NCBI GenBank assembly: GCA_019310385.1
Contig: JAFDEK010000104.1
Coordinates: forward strand, 1-44,023
Source of the DNA: Deltaproteobacteria bacterium
GTDB taxonomy: Bacteria; Myxococcota_A; UBA9160; UBA4427
Direction of reading: 5' to 3'
DNA length: 44,023 bases
This document shows positions 20,364 through 28,420 of this stretch, piece after piece. The stretch's first letter is position 1, and every line of letters begins with the position of its first letter. The notes below the pieces were generated by a model. The model was not told where the DNA came from. It saw nothing but the letters and a program-made list of their open reading frames with translations, and did no database searches. The position numbers were made by a program, and so were the translations under genes.

Positions 20364-22222
20364 GTGGGTGACTGGACCATCGACGACAGCCTCGATCTCT
20401 ACGGCCTCGAGCGCTGGGGCGCGGACTTCTTCTCGGTCGCGCCGACCGGCTCCGTCGCGGTGCACCCGCGTGGTCCCGAGGGTCCCAGCATCGACCTGCT
20501 CGAGCTCGTCGAGGAGCTCGAGGACCGCGAGCTGCGCACACCCATGCTGGTGCGCTTCTCGGACATCCTCGCAAGCCGCGTCAGCGGACTCGCCGGCACC
20601 TTCCAACGCTCCATGGACGAGTACGGATACAACGGGCGCTACCGCGGCGTCTATCCCATCAAGGTGAACCAGCAACGCCGCGTCGTCGAGGAGATCGTCG
20701 AGTTCGGCGCCCCCCTCGGCGTGGGCCTCGAAGCGGGGAGCAAGCCCGAGCTCCTCGTCGCCCTGGCGATCCTCGACACGCCGGGAGCCCTCATCGTCTG
20801 CAACGGCTACAAGGACCGCGCCTACATCGAGACCGCTCTCCTCGCCCAGCGCCTCGGGCGCACGCCCATCATCGTGATCGACCGCTTCCACGAGCTGGAG
20901 CTGATCATCAAGACCTCCCAGGAGCTCGGCATCCGGCCCCACATCGGCGTGCGGGGCCGGCTCTCGGCACGAGGTGCGGGGAAGTGGATGGAATCCACGG
21001 GCCAGCGCTCGAAGTTCGGGCTCTCCCACGCCGAGCTGGTCTCGGTCTTCGACCGCCTGCGCGGCGAAGACATGCTCGATTGCCTGGAGCTGGTCCACTT
21101 CCACATCGGCTCCCAGATCACCGCCATCCGCGCCCACAAGGAGGCGCTACGCGAGATCAGCCGCATCTACGTGGGCCTGCGCGAGATGGGAGCCGAAGAT
21201 CTGAAGATGATCGACGTGGGGGGCGGACTCGGTGTCGACTACGACGGCAGCAACACCGACTACCACTCGTCGGTGAACTACTCCATACAGGAGTACGCCA
21301 ACGACGTGGTAGCGACGATCCAGGAGGCCTGCGATGAGCACGAGGTCCCGCATCCCGACATCGTGACCGAGTCGGGACGCTCCCTCGTAGCGCACCACTC
21401 GAGCCTGCGCCCGTCCGGGAGGAAGACCCGAAGGTGCTGCACGCCCTGGCCGAGGTGGCCGCGACGGTGAACGCCGACAACGTGCAGGAGGCCTACCACG
21501 ACGTCCTGCAGATCCGCGACGAGGCCAACACCCTCTTTGCCCTCGGTTATCTCGACCTGCGCAGCCGCGCCCGGGTCGAGCGCCACTTCCTCTTCTGCTG
21601 CCAGCTCATCTATGGGATCGTGCGCGAGCTCCCCGACGTTCCCGAAGAGCTCGAGAATCTCGAGACCGACCTCGCGGACACCTATCATGGCAACCTCTCG
21701 GTGTTCCAATCGGCCCCGGATCACTGGGCGGTGAAGCAGCTCTTTCCCGTGCTGCCCATTCACCGCCTCGACGAGGAGCCCACCCGCCGCGGCGTCTTTG
21801 CGGACCTCACCTGCGACAGCGACGGCAAGATCGATCGCTTCATCGGCGGCCAGTCGGGTGACAAGCGGGTGCTGGAGCTGCACGCCATGAACGGTCGCCC
21901 GTACTACATCGGAGTCTTCCTGGTGGGCGCCTACCAGGAGATCCTCGGCGACCTCCACAACCTCTTCGGCGACACCGATGCCGTCCACGTTCGGCTGGAC
22001 GAGGAGGGCCTCTACAGCGTGGACCACGTGGTGGAGGGCGACGACGTGTCCGAGGTGCTTCACTACGTCCAGTACGACGCCAAGGCCCTCGTCGAGCGGG
22101 TGCGGCGCACGACCGAGGTGGCCCTGCGCCGGGGCGAGATCAGCCTGACCGACTCCGCCCGTCTACGCCGGCGCTTCGAGCAGGGGCTCCACGACTACAC
22201 CTACCTGACCCGGGAAAGTTGA
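20364..22222 (+). pseudogene. speA: Biosynthetic arginine decarboxylase, frameshifted by an internal deletion
   Basis: The PLP enzyme that converts arginine to agmatine, the first step of one polyamine route. The GTG start at 20364 is supported by GGGGAGGG. The first frame (20364-21470) carries the PLP lysine Lys100 in GVYPIKVNQ, the substrate-barrel motifs HFHIGSQ and IDVGGGLGVDY, and ends its homology at ESGRSLVAHHS. Homology resumes in the other frame at EPAPVREEDPKVLHALAEV (from about 21401) and runs to GLHDYTYLTRES at 22222. At the junction 21400/21401 the stretch normally reading VLV...(about 15-20 residues) is missing and the frame shifts. The total is about 619 residues against 630-660 for the family. 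Between hisS and xth with short gaps. Confidence 0.9.
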
Positions 22223-22260
22223 GCGGGGCGGGTCGAAGAGCGCCGGGGGGACGACACAGC

Positions 22261-23061
22261 GTGGCAAGCAGGCCCATCCGCATCCTTTCCTGGAACGTGA
22301 ACGGTATCCGCGCCGCCACGAAGAAGGGTTTCGCCGAGTGGCTGCAGGGCTGCAAGGCGGAGATCGTCGGCCTCCAGGAGGTGCGCGCCCAGCCCGAGCA
22401 GATCCCCTCCGAGGTGATGGACGGATCCCGCTGGCACACCCACTTCTGCGCCGCGGAGCGGCCGGGCTACAGCGGCGTCGGCCTCTTCGCGCGCCGCAAG
22501 CCCGACGCCGTGGAGACCCGCCTGGGTGAGCCCCGCTTCGACGTCGAAGGGCGCCTGCAGATCGCGCGATTCGGGCGCCTGGTCGTAGTCAACGGCTACT
22601 TCCCCAACGGCAACGGAAAGGAGCGCGACAACAGCCGCGTCCCCTACAAGCTGGACTTCTACGCCGCCCTCTTCGATCGCGTCCAGCGACTGCGCAGAGG
22701 CGGCTATCGCGTCATCGTCATGGGCGACTTCAATACGGCTCACAAGGAAATCGACCTGGCCCGCCCCCGGGAGAACCAGAAGACCAGCGGCTTCCTCCCG
22801 GAGGAGCGCGCCGAGCTGGACCGCTGGATCGAAGCGGGCTGGATCGACACCTTCCGGGCCAGCGAGACGGGCGCCGGCCACTACTCCTGGTGGAGCCAAC
22901 GCGGCGGCGCCCGAGCCCGCAACGTCGGCTGGCGCATCGACTACATCCTCGCCTCCCCCGCCGCCATGAAATACGTCCACAAGGGCTTCATCCACCCCCA
23001 GATCACAGGCTCCGACCACTGCCCCATCGGCATCCAAGCCCACCCCACCATCTTCACCTAA
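22261..23061 (+). CDS. xth: Exodeoxyribonuclease III (apurinic/apyrimidinic endonuclease)
   Basis: 266 residues from GTG 22261, placed so that the protein starts RPIRILSWNVNGIRAATKKG, the canonical N-terminus. It cleaves DNA at abasic sites and acts as a 3'-5' exonuclease in base-excision repair. Catalytic motifs are Asn in SWNVNG, Glu in IVGLQEVRA, Asp/Asn in IVMGDFNTAH, GWRIDYILAS, and the final SDHCPIG with Asp-His. It follows speA within 40 bp. The stop codon is part of a strong hairpin (23059-23095). Confidence 0.95.
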   Translation: MASRPIRILSWNVNGIRAATKKGFAEWLQGCKAEIVGLQEVRAQPEQIPSEVMDGSRWHTHFCAAERPGYSGVGLFARRKPDAVETRLGEPRFDVEGRLQIARFGRLVVVNGYFPNGNGKERDNSRVPYKLDFYAALFDRVQRLRRGGYRVIVMGDFNTAHKEIDLARPRENQKTSGFLPEERAELDRWIEAGWIDTFRASETGAGHYSWWSQRGGARARNVGWRIDYILASPAAMKYVHKGFIHPQITGSDHCPIGIQAHPTIFT

Positions 23062-23095
23062 CGCAAGATCGGGGACGGTCCTCGACCTTGCGTTA
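23059..23095. terminator. Hairpin overlapping the xth stop codon between convergent genes
   Basis: TAACGCAAG (23059-23067) pairs perfectly with CTTGCGTTA (23087-23095), with an inner GGGGA/TCCTC stem. The first TAA is the xth stop. There is no T-tract, so it may act as a transcription barrier for both convergent genes or be a REP-like palindrome. The GGGGACGG core resembles repetitive palindromes of other GC-rich genomes (inference). Confidence 0.6.
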
Positions 23096-23123
23096 CGCTC
23101 CCCCGGGAACGGGGACCTTCCTT

Positions 23124-23777
23124 TCAGGATTTCCCGATTCGCACCGAATCCCCCATCACCTCGGGCTGCGTATCCAGCAGGTAGAGGTCGAGGATCATTC
23201 TCACACGGGCAAGGGCCTCGCGAGCCTTGGTCCTCAGGCCGCTGCTCGGCCGCACGTCTCGGGCGTTGTAGCCGATGGCGTCGATGTCGAAGTGCTCGGC
23301 GATGAAGACTGCCCGCCGGTTGTGGAACTCCTGGGAGATCACGGTGAAGTGGTCCTGGCCGAAGATCCGGCTCGCCCGCACCACTGAGTCCAGCGTGCGA
23401 AGCCCGGCCGCGTCCAGGTAGATGCGCTCCCCGGGAATGCCGCGCTCGAGCAACGCGTCCTTCATGTAGCGCGGCTCGTTGTAGTTGCGCGCGCGGTTGT
23501 CGCCGCTCAGCAGCAGGTAGTCGACCTTTCCGGCGTGATAGATCTCCGCGGCGGCCTCGATGCGATAGCGGAAGTAGGCATTGGGCGCTCCGCCCCGCTG
23601 CACCGGGGTCGTGCCCAGGACCACCCCCACCGGGCGATGGGGAAGCGACGCCACGTCGTCGAAGAGACGAGGCGAGGTCCGCCGCGCCACTACGTAGTAG
23701 GCGCCCCCCACGGCGAAGGCCGCCGCGAGAACGAGCAGGCTCACCACGACTGCAGCGATGAGGGCCAAACGAATCAC
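23124..23777 (-). CDS. SanA/YdcF family (DUF218) membrane protein
   Basis: 217 residues from GTG 23777, preceded by GGGAGAAG. One N-terminal membrane segment (about residues 3-27) anchors a DUF218 domain. In E. coli the related SanA affects vancomycin exclusion at high temperature, and the biochemical activity is uncertain. Motifs are VGVVLGTTPV, YFRYRIEAAAEIYHAGKVDYLLLSGDN, EPRYMKDALLERGIP and LDSVVRASRIFG, ending with ISQEFHNRRAVFIAEHF. The gene begins 14 bp after the HIT protein stop and is probably in one operon with it. Confidence 0.88.
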   Translation of the reverse strand: MIRLALIAAVVVSLLVLAAAFAVGGAYYVVARRTSPRLFDDVASLPHRPVGVVLGTTPVQRGGAPNAYFRYRIEAAAEIYHAGKVDYLLLSGDNRARNYNEPRYMKDALLERGIPGERIYLDAAGLRTLDSVVRASRIFGQDHFTVISQEFHNRRAVFIAEHFDIDAIGYNARDVRPSSGLRTKAREALARVRMILDLYLLDTQPEVMGDSVRIGKS

Positions 23778-23790
23778 GACTTCTCCCGGC

Positions 23791-24264
23791 TCAATCCCGA
23801 CTCTCGACCTCGGCAAGGGCGGCGACGAGGCGCTCCGCGATCTGCCGCAGCTCCTGCTCGTCGCCCGGAACCCGAGTGTGGAGCTTCATGGACCCGCCCG
23901 CACTTCGCGGCAGCAGATGCATGTGGTAGTGGAAGACGCTCTGGCCCGCGGCCGCGCCGTTCAGCTGGAAGACCGCCAGGCCCTCGGGCGCGAGACAGCG
24001 CCGGATGGCGCCGCTCACCCGCCGGGCACTGGCCGCCACAGCCTGGAGCGACTCCTCGCTGGCTTCGAAAATATTCTCGAAGTGCTCCTTCGTGACCACG
24101 AGAGCGTGGCCAGGCGTCACAGGGAATATGTCGAGAAAAGTGATGGTGAGCTCATCCTCGTGGACTCGATGGCAGGGCGCCCGACCCGCAATGATCCGGC
24201 AAAAGATGCAATCGTCGTGAGCATGGTCCAACTCGCTGCTCCCCTCTCCATGGCTCCATGGCAT
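23791..24264 (-). CDS. HIT family protein
   Basis: 157 residues. The histidine-triad motif is SVFHYHMHLLPR (His-x-His-x-His), and the N-terminal zinc-type start CIFCRIIAG is typical of HINT/FHIT-like nucleotide hydrolases or transferases, such as those splitting AMP-lysine or dinucleoside polyphosphates. LTITFLDIFPVTPGHALVVTKEH matches the family core. The ATG at 24264 has no clear ribosome site, and the extra 15 or so residues before the domain may not all be translated. It is divergent from the thiolase gene with a 99-bp gap. Confidence 0.9.
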   Translation of the reverse strand: MPWSHGEGSSELDHAHDDCIFCRIIAGRAPCHRVHEDELTITFLDIFPVTPGHALVVTKEHFENIFEASEESLQAVAASARRVSGAIRRCLAPEGLAVFQLNGAAAGQSVFHYHMHLLPRSAGGSMKLHTRVPGDEQELRQIAERLVAALAEVESRD

Positions 24265-24363
24265 CCATCGCACCCGCCCAGCGGCCTCCAGTAGCGCCGC
24301 GGCCCAGAGAAAGAGAATAGATGCTTGGAGAATATCTTCTAGGCCGACTATGCTCGGCCCCCC

Positions 24364-25542
24364 ATGGCCTCGTCCTTCGCCGGAAAGACCGCCATCGCGG
24401 GCATCGGAGCCACCGAGTTCTCCAAGCGCTCGGGGCGCAGCACCCTGCGCCTCGCCGTCGAGTGCAGCGAGGCCGCCATTGAAGACGCCGGCCTGCGACC
24501 CCAAGACATCGACGGCATCGTGACCTACACCGTCGAAGAGAACCCGGAGATCGACGTCGCCCGCAGCCTGGGCATCCCGGAGCTCACCCACTTCAGCCGC
24601 ATCCACCACAGCGGCGGCGCCGCCTGCGGCACCATCCACCAGGCCGCCATGGCGGTAGACGGCCGCGCCTGCAAGCACGTCCTCGTCTACCGGGCCTTCA
24701 ACGAGCGCTCGGAGACGCGCTTCGGTGTCGGCGTACAGGGCCGCGCGCCCACACCCACCCCCATCGATGTCGACTTCGGCTGGAGCTCGCCCTTCGGCCT
24801 GCTCACGCCGGCCTCCTGGGTCGCGATGTTCGCCACCCGCTACATGCACGAGTACGGTGCCACCAGCGAGGATTTCGGCCGCATCTCCGTCGCCGACCGC
24901 AAGCACGCCGCCACCAATCCCAAGGCCTTCTTCTACGGCAAGCCCATCACGCTGGAGGAGCACCAGCGCAGCCGCTGGATCGTGAAGCCCCTCCACCTGC
25001 TGGACTGCTGTCAGGAAAGCGACGGCGGCCAGGCCTTCGTGGTCACGACCCTGGAGCGCGCCCGGGACCTCGCCCACCCGCCGGCCGTCATCGCCTCGGC
25101 GGTACAGGGCATCGCCGAAGACCAGGGCATGATGAAGAGCTACTACCGCGACAGCATCACCGGCATCCCCGAGATGGGTCTCTGCGCCCGGCAGATCTGG
25201 GAGGACACGGGCCTGCGCCCCGCCGATGTCCAGACCGCCATCCTCTACGACCACTTCACCCCCCTGGCTCTGCCCCAGCTCGAGGAGTTCGGCTTCTGCG
25301 GGCGCGGCGAGGCCAAGGACTTCATCCGCGACGGCTGCATCGAGATGGGCGGCAAGCTGCCCATCAACCCCAACGGCGGCCAGCTCGGCGAAGCCTACAT
25401 CCACGGGATGAACGGCATCGCGGAGGGAGTTCGCCAGGTGCGCGGAAGCGCGGTCAACCAGGTACCCGATGTCGAGAACGCCCTCGTCACCGCCGGCACC
25501 GCGGTTCCCACCAGCGCCATGATGCTCTCCCGAGACCGCTGA
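24364..25542 (+). CDS. Thiolase family protein (SCP-x/lipid-transfer type)
   Basis: 392 residues of the non-decarboxylating thiolase superfamily, lipid-transfer-protein branch. Members cleave 3-oxoacyl-CoA thiolytically or, in steroid degradation, catalyse retro-aldol side-chain cleavage. Seen are TAIAGIGATEFSKRSGR at the start, a candidate nucleophile Cys88 in HHSGGAACGTIHQAAMAV, and the C-terminal NPNGGQLGEAYIHGMNG in place of the usual NxxGG...GHP motif. Steroid Ltp2-type aldolases require a DUF35 partner; none is encoded in the window, which favours a thiolase or an orphan role. Fits with the acyl-CoA dehydrogenases at 5505-7866 in fatty-acyl or isoprenoid-type catabolism, though not adjacent. 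Confidence 0.88.
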   Translation: MASSFAGKTAIAGIGATEFSKRSGRSTLRLAVECSEAAIEDAGLRPQDIDGIVTYTVEENPEIDVARSLGIPELTHFSRIHHSGGAACGTIHQAAMAVDGRACKHVLVYRAFNERSETRFGVGVQGRAPTPTPIDVDFGWSSPFGLLTPASWVAMFATRYMHEYGATSEDFGRISVADRKHAATNPKAFFYGKPITLEEHQRSRWIVKPLHLLDCCQESDGGQAFVVTTLERARDLAHPPAVIASAVQGIAEDQGMMKSYYRDSITGIPEMGLCARQIWEDTGLRPADVQTAILYDHFTPLALPQLEEFGFCGRGEAKDFIRDGCIEMGGKLPINPNGGQLGEAYIHGMNGIAEGVRQVRGSAVNQVPDVENALVTAGTAVPTSAMMLSRDR

Positions 25543-25838
25543 GGCGACCCGCGACGGGACACGAGCCGCGTGAGGCGCGAGCCTGCGGGGCATCTCCCCT
25601 CCAGGGAATTCATGAAACCACGGGCGAGGCCGTGGCATCAGAGTGTCTGCTCTTCTCCGATGGCAAGTCCGGACCGCGGGTGCTTCCGTAGTTGTCGCCC
25701 GCGGTTCGGGCCGGCCCATGTCTCCGGCGCCCCACGCCGTTGCCCCACGCCGCTGAGAGGCGTGAGAGAGAGCCACACAAGACTCGGGAGCAAGCCCGAA
25801 GCGTCCGGTCCGACATCCGGCAGACGCGAGGAGGAAAT
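25543..25838. other. 296-bp intergenic region between thiolase and KAS III-like genes
   Basis: No gene is supported. A hairpin CCACGG/CCGTGG at 25618-25635 may end thiolase transcription. GCCCCACGCCG occurs twice around 25730-25750. The ribosome site GAGGAGGAAAT precedes the next gene. Confidence 0.5.
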
Positions 25839-26717
25839 GTGCAGGAGATCGTGATCAGCGGCTCGGGAATCCACAGCTCCTTCGGCGAGGTCTCCGACAA
25901 GCACCACTCCGACAGCCACCACTCCGACAAGCACCACTCCGTCTGGCGCCCGGATTGCGCCGCGGCCGGCGCCCGCGCGGCAGTGGAAGCGGCCCTCGAG
26001 CAGGCGAAACGCACGCCCGAAGAGGTCGACGCCCTGCTCCTCGCCTGCCCCAGTACGGATTTCGGCCTGAGCGCCGAGGCCCTGCGCAGCTCCCTCGGCG
26101 CCGCGGGCTGGAGCTGGGATCTCGACATCGCGAGCTCGACCGCGACCTTCGGCATCCGCGTCGCGTCGGAGCTACTCGAGCGACGGCGAGCGAGTGTAGT
26201 CGTCGTGGTGAGGCCCGAGTTCCCACCGTTCCGTCCCGTCAGCGCCCTCGATGCCGTCCTCGATGCCGCCCACGCACCCACCGGCGACGCCTGCTCCGCC
26301 ATCGTCCTCGAATCGGGCGCCGCCCCGGCGAGCGAATTCGCCTACACGGTTCTGGGCACGCGCTTGCAGCGCGGGGGGCCCTCGCTCCAAGCGGACTCCG
26401 ACACCGCCATCGCGCGACACATTCGGGCACACCTGTGGGAGCTCGACCTCGCTCCCGAGGATCTGCGGCGAATGTGGATCCACCAGAAGGGCCCCGAAGC
26501 GAGCCTCGACATTGCGCGCGGTGTGCTGGGTCGCGACGCAGACCACAGCGAAGCGCCCGTGCTCGTGGACGAAGCGACCCCGCGCGGCTCGGCCGGCTCC
26601 CTCACGAGCTTCCACCTTCACAAGCGCGACCTGTGGGAAGGCGAGATCGGCCTGCTCTGCTCCATCGGCACCCAGGGATCCATCGGCAGCACGCTGCTCG
26701 AGCGCTGGCAGCACTGA
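25839..26717 (+). CDS. KAS III (FabH)-like protein lacking the catalytic cysteine
   Basis: 292 residues from GTG 25839, set by GAGGAGGA. The thiolase-like fold is recognisable: IVISGSGIHSSFGE at the start, VDALLLACPSTDFGLSAEALRSSLG, DLDIASSTATFGIRVASELL, DACSAIVLESGA, and MWIHQKGPEASLDIARGVLG with a retained His. Where FabH has its nucleophile Cys (DVAAACAGF), this protein has Thr101 in DIASSTATF. The usual Asn near the C-terminus is also absent (RGSAGSLTSFH). It therefore cannot perform normal condensation and may be regulatory or have another acyl-transfer role. Residues 19-34 are a His-rich repeat coded by three 15-bp units, unusual for the family. It follows the thiolase gene. Confidence 0.72.
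   Translation: MQEIVISGSGIHSSFGEVSDKHHSDSHHSDKHHSVWRPDCAAAGARAAVEAALEQAKRTPEEVDALLLACPSTDFGLSAEALRSSLGAAGWSWDLDIASSTATFGIRVASELLERRRASVVVVVRPEFPPFRPVSALDAVLDAAHAPTGDACSAIVLESGAAPASEFAYTVLGTRLQRGGPSLQADSDTAIARHIRAHLWELDLAPEDLRRMWIHQKGPEASLDIARGVLGRDADHSEAPVLVDEATPRGSAGSLTSFHLHKRDLWEGEIGLLCSIGTQGSIGSTLLERWQH
25893..25937 (+). repeat. Three 15-bp tandem units encoding a His-rich segment
   Basis: Units TCCGACAAGCACCAC, TCCGACAGCCACCAC and TCCGACAAGCACCAC are contiguous. They encode three copies of Ser-Asp-(Lys/Ser)-His-His in frame inside the KAS III-like protein. Confidence 0.95.
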
Positions 26718-26811
26718 AGCGGCTCCGGCGTCCGCGCCCACCGCCAGTCCCCCCCGCGTTCTGCAACGTCGCTCCTGCTGACCCACCGCGGCGTCACTCG
26801 TCCCGAGGGTG

Positions 26812-27741
26812 TCACTCCTGCTGGGATTCACGCCTGCGCAGCTCCGCGTAGGCGTAGACCAGGGCCAGGCTGCGATGGGGCCGCCAACGCTCCGAGAAAC
26901 GCCGCATCTCGTCCTCCCGAGCTCGCTCCTTGCGGCCGAGCAGGCCCTGAGCGATGTACCGGATCACGCCCAGATCCCCGGCCGGAAAGACATCCGGGCG
27001 CATCAGTCCGCGCAGGAGCACCATCTCGGCCGTCCAGCGCCCGATCCCCTTGTAGGCGGACAGACGCTCGATCACCGCTTCGTCGTCCAGACGAACGAGC
27101 TCCTCCTCGACGAGCTCCCCCGCCGCACAGGCCCGGGCCACGCTCGACACCGCGTTGGCCTTCGCGTTGCTCAGCTTGAAGCTCCGCAGGGTCTCGACAT
27201 CCACGGACGCCATGCGTTTCGGCGTCGGGAAGGCGACCCAGCGCTCGCCGTCGATGCGACGGGGCCGTCCGTAGGCGCGGGCGAGCTCGCTGCGGATCGC
27301 ATAGGCGAAGGTGAGGCTCAGCTGCTGAGCGAGGATCGCGGTGACGAGACACTCGAAGAGCGAGGCGGCGCCGGCCACCCGCAGCCCGCGCGCGCTGCGG
27401 ATCGCCGGCCCGATCACCGAATCGTCGCGCATATCACGATAGAAGGGACGCACGTCGCAGCCCGCACCGAGGACCCCACGCACGAAGCTCTCCGCCGCGC
27501 GGCGCACCGCCGCGCGCCTCGCTCCCTTGCCCACCAGCTCCACCTGCAGCGTCGCCCGGGCCGGGCTCCCCTCCTGACCGACGGAGAGCAGAACGAGCTC
27601 CCCAGCGAGATCGAGCAGGCGGCGATAGCGACCCTCTTCGACGCGATCGACCGCGTCGGCGAAGCGCCCATAACGCTCCGCCGTGAGCGTCAGCGAGTAG
27701 GGCCGCAGCGGCTCGAGGCGAAATCGCAGGCGTTCGGACAT
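26812..27741 (-). CDS. DNA-3-methyladenine glycosylase II (AlkA-type HhH-GPD)
   Basis: 309 residues from ATG 27741; longer frames run into the 15-bp repeat and are not credible. A base-excision repair enzyme that removes alkylated bases. The N-terminal AlkA-like region (about 1-115) is followed by the HhH-GPD domain, with LFECLVTAILAQQLSLTFAYA, the helix-hairpin-helix LSAYKGIGRWTAEMVLLRGL, and catalytic Asp in DVFPAGDLGVIRYI. The final iron-sulfur cysteines of EndoIII/MutY are absent, as expected for AlkA. It is divergent from the hemerythrin gene and convergent with the KAS III-like gene. Confidence 0.88.
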   Translation of the reverse strand: MSERLRFRLEPLRPYSLTLTAERYGRFADAVDRVEEGRYRRLLDLAGELVLLSVGQEGSPARATLQVELVGKGARRAAVRRAAESFVRGVLGAGCDVRPFYRDMRDDSVIGPAIRSARGLRVAGAASLFECLVTAILAQQLSLTFAYAIRSELARAYGRPRRIDGERWVAFPTPKRMASVDVETLRSFKLSNAKANAVSSVARACAAGELVEEELVRLDDEAVIERLSAYKGIGRWTAEMVLLRGLMRPDVFPAGDLGVIRYIAQGLLGRKERAREDEMRRFSERWRPHRSLALVYAYAELRRRESQQE

Positions 27742-27778
27742 TGGGGCAGGCTCCCGCTCGAAGAGACGCTTGGCTCGC

Positions 27779-27853
27779 GGCAACGACAGCCGCAGCAACG
27801 ACAGCCGGGGCAACAACAGCCGGGGCAACAACAGCCGCGGCAACGACAGCAAC
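27779..27853. repeat. Five 15-bp tandem units in the AlkA/hemerythrin divergent region
   Basis: Units are GGCAACGACAGCCGC, AGCAACGACAGCCGG, GGCAACAACAGCCGG, GGCAACAACAGCCGC and GGCAACGACAGCAAC, 75 bp without gaps. They lie 38 bp upstream of the AlkA start and 50 bp upstream of the hemerythrin start. An AT-richer TAGTAGTATCGATAG follows directly at about 27860. Confidence 0.92.
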
Positions 27854-27902
27854 GGTAGAGTAGTATCGATAGCGGATCGCACGAGGGACGAGGAATGACG
27901 CG

Positions 27903-28334
27903 ATGAGCGGAGATCAGCCGGGCCTGCGACTGCGGATGCTGCAGGAAGCTCGACGCATCGTCTCGCAACATCGCCAGCTGGACGTCTTCCAGGAGAAGGT
28001 CGCGCAGGCCCTGGAGCAGGGGGATCCGGCCCGGGTACTCGAGCTCTTCACCCACTTTCGCGAGGCCCTCGAGGCTCACATCCGCATGGAGGAAGTCACC
28101 CACTTCCCCGCCCTACACGGCCTGCACCCGAACTGGGACGCTCAGCTGACCGAGCTCGTCCGCGAACATCAGACCTTCCGCACCAGTCTTGCCGAAACCG
28201 CCGAGAGCCTCCGCCGCGGCCAGCTCGAGAGCTTCAAACGCAGCTACCAGGCCTTCCTGCGCACACTCACGGCCCATGAAGCTGCCGAGGAGTGGCTCTT
28301 CGGCGAGGTTGCCCAGGAACACGACGCACCCTGA
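27903..28334 (+). CDS. Hemerythrin-like (HHE cation-binding) domain protein
   Basis: 143 residues, all alpha-helical. Histidines and acids are spaced as in hemerythrin/HHE domains, where they hold a di-iron site for oxygen, nitric oxide or iron: SQHRQLD, FTHFREALEAHIRMEEVTHFPAL, REHQTFRTSL, and LTAHEAAEEWLFGEV. It is soluble. The ATG follows GAGGAATGACGCG. It is the first gene of a rightward group with the GCS2-like, aspartoacylase-like and SMP-30 genes, but an 86-bp gap leaves co-transcription uncertain. Confidence 0.85.
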   Translation: MSGDQPGLRLRMLQEARRIVSQHRQLDVFQEKVAQALEQGDPARVLELFTHFREALEAHIRMEEVTHFPALHGLHPNWDAQLTELVREHQTFRTSLAETAESLRRGQLESFKRSYQAFLRTLTAHEAAEEWLFGEVAQEHDAP

Positions 28335-28420
28335 GAATCCAGGCGCTGAGGCGCGGCGCCGGCGCGGGTCGCGCGCGTGCGGCAAGAGTGCGCTGCAAGA
28401 ATGCCACGAGGAGAAGCGCG

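Noticed and set aside
24265-25776. N-terminal extension of the HIT protein to 661 residues
   Set aside because: The added part is the antisense of the thiolase gene; the HIT domain begins just after 24264.
25692-25838. Earlier start for the KAS III-like protein
   Set aside because: The extra residues are Arg/Pro-rich with no homology, and a strong ribosome site points to GTG 25839.
27779-27853. Direct-repeat array as a CRISPR
   Set aside because: Units are contiguous 15-mers without spacers and there are no cas genes.
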